Below, piece by piece: positions 25,201 through 28,100 of a stretch of DNA of 28,100 nucleotides (its first letter is position 1; every line of letters starts with the position of its first letter). Below the pieces are notes generated by a model. It did no database searches. It was not told where the DNA came from and was given only the letters and a program-made list of their open reading frames with translations. The DNA is taken from positions 1-28,100 of the forward strand of contig DAGF01000079.1 in the NCBI GenBank assembly GCA_002495645.1, given 5' to 3'. This DNA comes from Euryarchaeota archaeon UBA549. Its GTDB lineage: Archaea > Thermoplasmatota > Poseidoniia > Poseidoniales > Poseidoniaceae. The translations under genes and the position numbers were made by a program.

Positions 25201-25628
25201 CCATCAACGACGGCGGCGCTGAAGTGTTGGGCGTCATGGTCGAGAGCGGGGACGTCGAAGTGAAGCGTGTGGAACGAGAAGGATTTGCAGCCCAGACGGT
25301 TGAATTGGAAACTCAGGGCGAGCAACTCCATGTCAGTCTCGTGTTGGACATGAACGACACGCCCGCCCTTCTCTCCAAAGGTATGGCCCGAGACATCGTA
25401 CGTCGCGTCCAAGCCAAGCGCAAGGATTTGAACCTCGATATTGAGGCGACCATCGACCTTGAAGTCTGGCTTGAGAACGCACCGGAGATGCAAACCGATG
25501 ACGAAGTCTGGGTTGCCACCGAAACTCGAGCCGCAGGCTGTGTATTCCATCCAGAGGGTGCAACGCCGCCAACAGGAGCTGAGCACTTTGAGGTGGACGG
25601 CACCTCGGTCCATTTCACGGTCAAGTGA
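22287..25628 (+). CDS. ileS: Isoleucyl-tRNA synthetase
   Basis: Class I aminoacyl-tRNA synthetase that charges tRNA-Ile and edits misactivated valine. The 1113-residue length is normal for the archaeal/eukaryotic-like type. The HIGH-type motif sits at about 65-76 (PPTANGKPGIHH), followed by GWDTHGLPVE (102-111), the connective editing domain with AWTTTPWTLPGN, DSWFVRMTAVK, the SREQYWGTPLP-like segment SRERYWGTPLPVW and the intact KMSKS loop at 645-649. An anticodon-binding helical domain follows (SNWYVRRSRRRLW), then a C-terminal domain. The start at 22287 gives an extra basic N-terminal stretch of about 20 residues; ATG 22338 would remove it. The next gene begins 9 nt after the stop. Confidence 0.98.
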   Translation: MNKKWRSVQNRAPGGRNMAQPSSAGELNAVDLETGLLQQWATEKTFQSSVDSRRNNAPFIFLEGPPTANGKPGIHHVVARTFKDLVCRWKAMEGFLVERKGGWDTHGLPVEIEVQKRLDLMSNEAIEAFGMAEFNQACRESVWTYEAAWREMTERMAYWVDLDNPYVTLHNDYVESAWWALKQMFDKGLLYRGHKVLPYCPQTGTSYSSHEVALGYKEVEEPSVYVKFKLVDDDASILAWTTTPWTLPGNVGLAVGPDVTYARCRVKEAAGDAWVGAGGADVGEEVILAKDLMKEVLRHHVDIIDEFPGSDLVGRAYEPLFPDAVPRGDSTTAWTVLAADWVTTTDGTGVVHTAVMYGEDDYNLGMEAGLPAHHTVGMDGAFVEGTHPELDGQYVKGCDATIIGLLSAPGGSNGTGPESGLLYREKDYLHDYPHCWRTDHPLLYYAMDSWFVRMTAVKENLLKFNDQVEWAPDWVGEGRFGEWLRNVKDWAISRERYWGTPLPVWRSESGEMKCVGSIQELQDEVAKAVAAGFENPECPDDVDLHRPVVDGFTLVSESGEPMMREPFVMDCWFDSGCAPFAQWHHPFDNESTFNASFPVDYICEGVDQTRGWFYTLLAVSATVFDNMAYKRCLSLGLILDAEGKKMSKSRGNIVDPWDHFNREGADATRWYMVTAGAPWNPMKFDPNGVRETYAKMFLTTWNVYKFHADYAALDGFDPEAQDVPVDQRSALDRWILSRLHTVAKAYHENFTNWQFHKACRDLEDFMVNDVSNWYVRRSRRRLWDEADSHDKLSCQHTLHEVLETVCKLVAPVSPFMVDHIHRNLTGVSVHTADWPLGVPGSLEGATADSWDEKAAMATAVLPPQDLGLEDTMTLVRELAEAGRRIRIDGGRRQRLPCAQGWIVAGPDLSVFHDLLAEELNVEAILVENDLDRFQQIELAPNFRALAPKARAEVNNVANAIRTAEDPVALLAAINDGGAEVLGVMVESGDVEVKRVEREGFAAQTVELETQGEQLHVSLVLDMNDTPALLSKGMARDIVRRVQAKRKDLNLDIEATIDLEVWLENAPEMQTDDEVWVATETRAAGCVFHPEGATPPTGAEHFEVDGTSVHFTVK

Positions 25629-25637
25629 GGCCTCGAC

Positions 25638-26390
25638 GTGCGTATCGTTTCGCTGGTACCCAGCCTCACGCTCACGCTCTTTGATTTTGGATTGGACGCC
25701 ACGTCCATCCTTGGTCGAACGCCGTGGTGCATTCATCCAGCAGAAGGTGTGGCAAATGTACCGGTGGTCGGTGGCACCAAGACGCCAACCCTCTCCAAAA
25801 TAGAGGCAGCCCAACCGGATTTGGTCGTGATGGACAGAGATGAAAATCCCAAGGCCGTCTACGATTGGTGCAGGGAGAAGGGCTTCCCAACCTTCGTATG
25901 CCACGTAAAACATCCAAGCGATGTTCCTTCCATGCTGCGTGAACTCGGCCATGCGGTCAACCGGACGCAGGAGGCCGAGCAATGGGCGAGCGAGATTGAA
26001 TCGCTGCTCAACGACACCAGTCCAGCGAGTGGACGCATCGGTTTACCACTGATATGGCATGAACCGTTGATGGCGGCCAACGGCAACACCTATGCAGGCA
26101 ACATGCTCACATGTACGGGCTTTAGCGTCCCGAAAATTGACCCAGACGGAACCGGTTATCCCGAAGTTACCGCTGCCACCATTGTCGAGCACGGCATCAC
26201 TGACCTCTTTCTTTCCAGCGAACCTCACGAGTTCACCGTTGAGGAGGGCGAATCCTTGTTCAAGGTTCTCGCAACGTTGACACCCACTCCACCACGGGTC
26301 CATCACATCGACGGCGAAGACCTCACCTGGATGGGAACGAGGACGTTGGCGGGGTTGAAGCGACTCAAAGCCAAATGGGCTCAACCTTGA
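25638..26390 (+). CDS. BtuF-like helical-backbone metal/cofactor-binding protein without signal peptide
   Basis: A 250-residue protein of the periplasmic-binding-protein class III fold used for cobalamin, haem and siderophores. It begins directly with the first strand of the fold (RIVSLVPSLTLTLFDFGL), followed by the conserved GRTPWCIHP, NVPVVGGTKTPTL and IEAAQPDLVVMDRDEN motifs and a second lobe (RIGLPLIWHEPLMAANGNTYAGNML). It starts at GTG 25638 with no room for a signal peptide or lipobox, so it is predicted to be cytoplasmic, unlike true ABC transporter receptors; no ABC permease or ATPase gene is nearby. Such signal-less homologues exist in many genomes with unknown roles. It is probably co-transcribed with ileS. 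Confidence 0.85.
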   Translation: MRIVSLVPSLTLTLFDFGLDATSILGRTPWCIHPAEGVANVPVVGGTKTPTLSKIEAAQPDLVVMDRDENPKAVYDWCREKGFPTFVCHVKHPSDVPSMLRELGHAVNRTQEAEQWASEIESLLNDTSPASGRIGLPLIWHEPLMAANGNTYAGNMLTCTGFSVPKIDPDGTGYPEVTAATIVEHGITDLFLSSEPHEFTVEEGESLFKVLATLTPTPPRVHHIDGEDLTWMGTRTLAGLKRLKAKWAQP

Positions 26391-26444
26391 GGGCGCTGGC
26401 TTCTTGGAGAGCCCCAAAGCGACGGCTTCAAATCACGCCCAAGC

Positions 26445-26450
26445 GAGGGG
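26445..26450 (+). promoter_or_regulatory. Shine-Dalgarno site fixing the lipoprotein start
   Basis: GAGGGG stands 5 nt before the ATG at 26456, and that ATG opens directly onto a lipoprotein signal sequence. This rules out the longer open frame that begins at 26375. Confidence 0.6.
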
Positions 26451-26455
26451 CCATC

Positions 26456-27850
26456 ATGCGCAGGACTGCTCTCGCTCTGGCCATGGTCCTGTCCATGACG
26501 CTGGCGGGATGTTTTGGCGATGGCAGTGAGACCATCACCAACGAAGTGATACCCTCCATCTTCGAATCCTACGAGCGCATCGATGCGCAATCGCATGAAG
26601 TTGAGCGAGCCTTCATCACGGTTGACCTTCGCACCAACGAGACCACCAACACCACTTGGGCGGTGTTTGACGCCTCCTATGGTGGAAATTGCTGTGAACA
26701 CTACCTCGCTACGGACATTGACGGTCAGATATTGAACATTGGAGGAGAATACCCCGTGTTCTCCACCGACCGAGGCCACCTTTGGGACACCTACATTCCA
26801 CCAGCGCTTCCCGACCAGCAGTGCCGAACCTTTGTCCCCACAAACCCAGGCCAGGAGGGGCTTGGTGAAGGCAGCATCGTGCAAGCGACCAACGGCGACA
26901 TCATTTCGATGTCTTGGTTCCCCTACGTCGGTGGTGATCTGAAACTCGACAAATTCTATGCCATCCTCTACGATGCTTCAGAAAGCGAGTGGAAATGGTG
27001 CTACAACCGTATCACAGAACCGTTCTATGACCGCTCGTGGCAGGTTGAGGTCATCGGCCCCATCTCGTCCTCCATCGGGGATGGTGAATGGGCGAGTATC
27101 GTGGTCTCCAACTTCTGGCACCAAACGCAAAACGCCGGTGGACAGATCAGCGTGGACGGCCTGAATTACTACCCCTTCCAGTTCCCCGGCAGGGACGGCG
27201 GCGACCCAGCCATCGAACTCGATTTGGATTTCACCGACGCTGACCTTCCCGAATACTGGGACGTCAACAAGCCGCACAAGGAAATGCGAGCCTTCCCTCT
27301 TCCAAGCGGCGGCCTGATTTTCCCGTCCTACTACAACAACGGAAACGCCGCCTACATGGACACCAATTTGGAATGGAATGAACTTGAAGTCCAATTCCCA
27401 TCCGAATACTGCCAAATTGACCGCACGGGAACGATTCACTGCGTGGTCAACAGCGGCACCAGTTTCACCCATTACATGTCAACCGACGGTGCCCAAACAT
27501 GGGCCAACCACACCTACACCCTCGACAACACCGCCTCCCAAATTGAGGAATGGGAATTCCAAGCCAACGGCGAATTGGATTTGTTCATCCTCAACGTCCG
27601 ATACCAGTCCACCGATGGGCCCGATGTCGACACCGTCTACCACGTTCGTGGCTATTCCGAGGACATGACGCCCGACACCCTGACCTACATCGGGCAGGGC
27701 GACCTTGACTCAACATCCGGAGCAGGTAACGACATTCGCTTTGACTTCGCTTCCTTGGCCATCCTCAACGACGGTGGCGTGGTGGTGGCCTACCATGATT
27801 CAACCGACCCCGACCCGCTCTTTGCGGTCGAGTTGGAGTTGCCTGCCTGA
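26456..27850 (+). CDS. Secreted lipoprotein with Asp-box-like motif, function unknown
   Basis: A 464-residue product with a classical lipoprotein signal: basic N terminus (MRRT), hydrophobic core, and lipobox LAGC with the lipid-bearing Cys19. The mature chain is Asp/Asn/Trp/Tyr-rich and beta-predicted. STDGAQTWANH resembles an Asp box (SxDxGxTW) of sialidase-like propellers, and repeated phrases on either side (STDRGHLWDTYI, YDASESEWKWCYN, LEWNELEVQFPSEYCQ) suggest several blades. Catalytic residues of a known glycosidase are not visible. It follows the BtuF-like gene by 65 nt, within the same plus-strand run. Its stop TGA directly abuts the stop of the convergent gene. Confidence 0.85.
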   Translation: MRRTALALAMVLSMTLAGCFGDGSETITNEVIPSIFESYERIDAQSHEVERAFITVDLRTNETTNTTWAVFDASYGGNCCEHYLATDIDGQILNIGGEYPVFSTDRGHLWDTYIPPALPDQQCRTFVPTNPGQEGLGEGSIVQATNGDIISMSWFPYVGGDLKLDKFYAILYDASESEWKWCYNRITEPFYDRSWQVEVIGPISSSIGDGEWASIVVSNFWHQTQNAGGQISVDGLNYYPFQFPGRDGGDPAIELDLDFTDADLPEYWDVNKPHKEMRAFPLPSGGLIFPSYYNNGNAAYMDTNLEWNELEVQFPSEYCQIDRTGTIHCVVNSGTSFTHYMSTDGAQTWANHTYTLDNTASQIEEWEFQANGELDLFILNVRYQSTDGPDVDTVYHVRGYSEDMTPDTLTYIGQGDLDSTSGAGNDIRFDFASLAILNDGGVVVAYHDSTDPDPLFAVELELPA

Positions 27851-28100
27851 TCAGTCTTCATCGGCAAACATGCCGAGGATATCGCCGAAGAGGGCTTTTG
27901 CTTCGCCAGAACTCTTCTCGACCAGTCGCCGAACAATGAGTTCAGGCGTCGACCGTGCGAGGTGGTTGCGCTTGGGCGTTCGGTCCACGAGCAACTCAAG
28001 GTCGGCACCCAGCCCGCTGGCTTCAATACCGTCCACACGGAGGTCGTCTCGCTTGGTCGCTTCCAAAATGGCCGGGGCAAGGTGGGTCACCAGCAACATG
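27851..28100 (-). CDS. C-terminal end of a MutS-related ATPase-family protein (5' part outside window)
   Basis: Only about 82 residues are visible and the gene probably continues past the window edge; the Met at 28099 is likely internal. The segment MLLVTHLAP, the phrase RVDGIEASGLGADLELLVDRTPKRNHLARSTPELIVRRL and the end FGDILGMF recall the C-terminal end of the archaeal MutS-like ATPases (MutS-related family), where a THLA segment follows the Walker B region. The ATPase motifs themselves are outside the window, so the call rests on remembered family resemblance. Its stop is immediately next to the stop of the convergent lipoprotein gene. Confidence 0.55.
   Translation of the reverse strand, partial: MLLVTHLAPAILEATKRDDLRVDGIEASGLGADLELLVDRTPKRNHLARSTPELIVRRLVEKSSGEAKALFGDILGMFADED

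Noticed and set aside
24969..25982. Minus-strand open frame of 337 codons across the end of ileS and the next gene
   Set aside because: It is antisense to two well-supported genes and spans their junction; its length follows from the GC-rich codon pattern.
1..28100. tRNA, rRNA, CRISPR arrays, insertion sequences, att sites or replication origin
   Set aside because: I looked for cloverleaf-like segments, evenly spaced direct repeats, transposase motifs and terminal inverted repeats and saw none; a tRNAscan or Infernal search would be decisive.

Overview
The window looks like a chromosomal piece of a marine planktonic euryarchaeon, most likely Marine Group II (Candidatus Poseidoniales) or a close relative in Thermoplasmatota. 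This is inference: no rRNA or tRNA gene is present. It rests on archaellin genes with class III signal peptides, a long IleRS with an intact KMSKS loop, an AcnX-family enzyme of the kind used in the archaeal mevalonate pathway, Shine-Dalgarno motifs of GGAGGTGA type, TATA-like elements at divergent starts, and very large CARDB/NEW3-type surface proteins. Coding is dense, with start/stop overlaps inside operons and tail-to-tail overlaps between convergent genes.

Layout. (A) 1-7452, minus strand: a five-gene, fully overlapping operon read right to left. It holds a small basic cytoplasmic protein, a 1636-residue exported CARDB-repeat protein with five C-terminal membrane segments, a cytoplasmic coiled-coil plus beta-sandwich protein, and two tandem archaellins (the second truncated by the window edge a few residues before its expected end). 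(B) 7639-9416, plus strand: PrxQ/BCP peroxiredoxin, a left-handed beta-helix acyltransferase and a flavin-reductase-like FMN-binding protein. (C) 9407-12165, minus strand: a fused AcnX dehydratase (candidate phosphomevalonate dehydratase) followed by an NAD-dependent sugar epimerase. A short SD-led upstream ORF overlaps the AcnX start. (D) 12224-14401, plus strand: a type II membrane-anchored surface protein with EF-hand-like repeats, collagen-like stretches and a beta-propeller-like region. (E) 14388-22168, minus strand: a 1701-residue surface protein with an aromatic cytoplasmic tail, glutamine-dependent NAD+ synthetase and the tRNA uridine hydroxylase TrhO. (F) 22287-27850, plus strand: isoleucyl-tRNA synthetase, a BtuF-like binding protein without signal peptide, and a lipoprotein with an Asp-box-like motif. 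(G) 27851-28100, minus strand: the C-terminal end of a MutS-related protein.

The most interesting part is region A. A giant multi-domain exported protein and a cytoplasmic coiled-coil protein are translationally chained directly in front of two archaellin genes. This suggests that they take part in making, anchoring or switching the archaellum, or form an adhesive structure made with it. Nearly half of the window encodes exported or surface-anchored proteins; the remainder is mostly housekeeping metabolism (NAD, isoprenoid, tRNA, redox).
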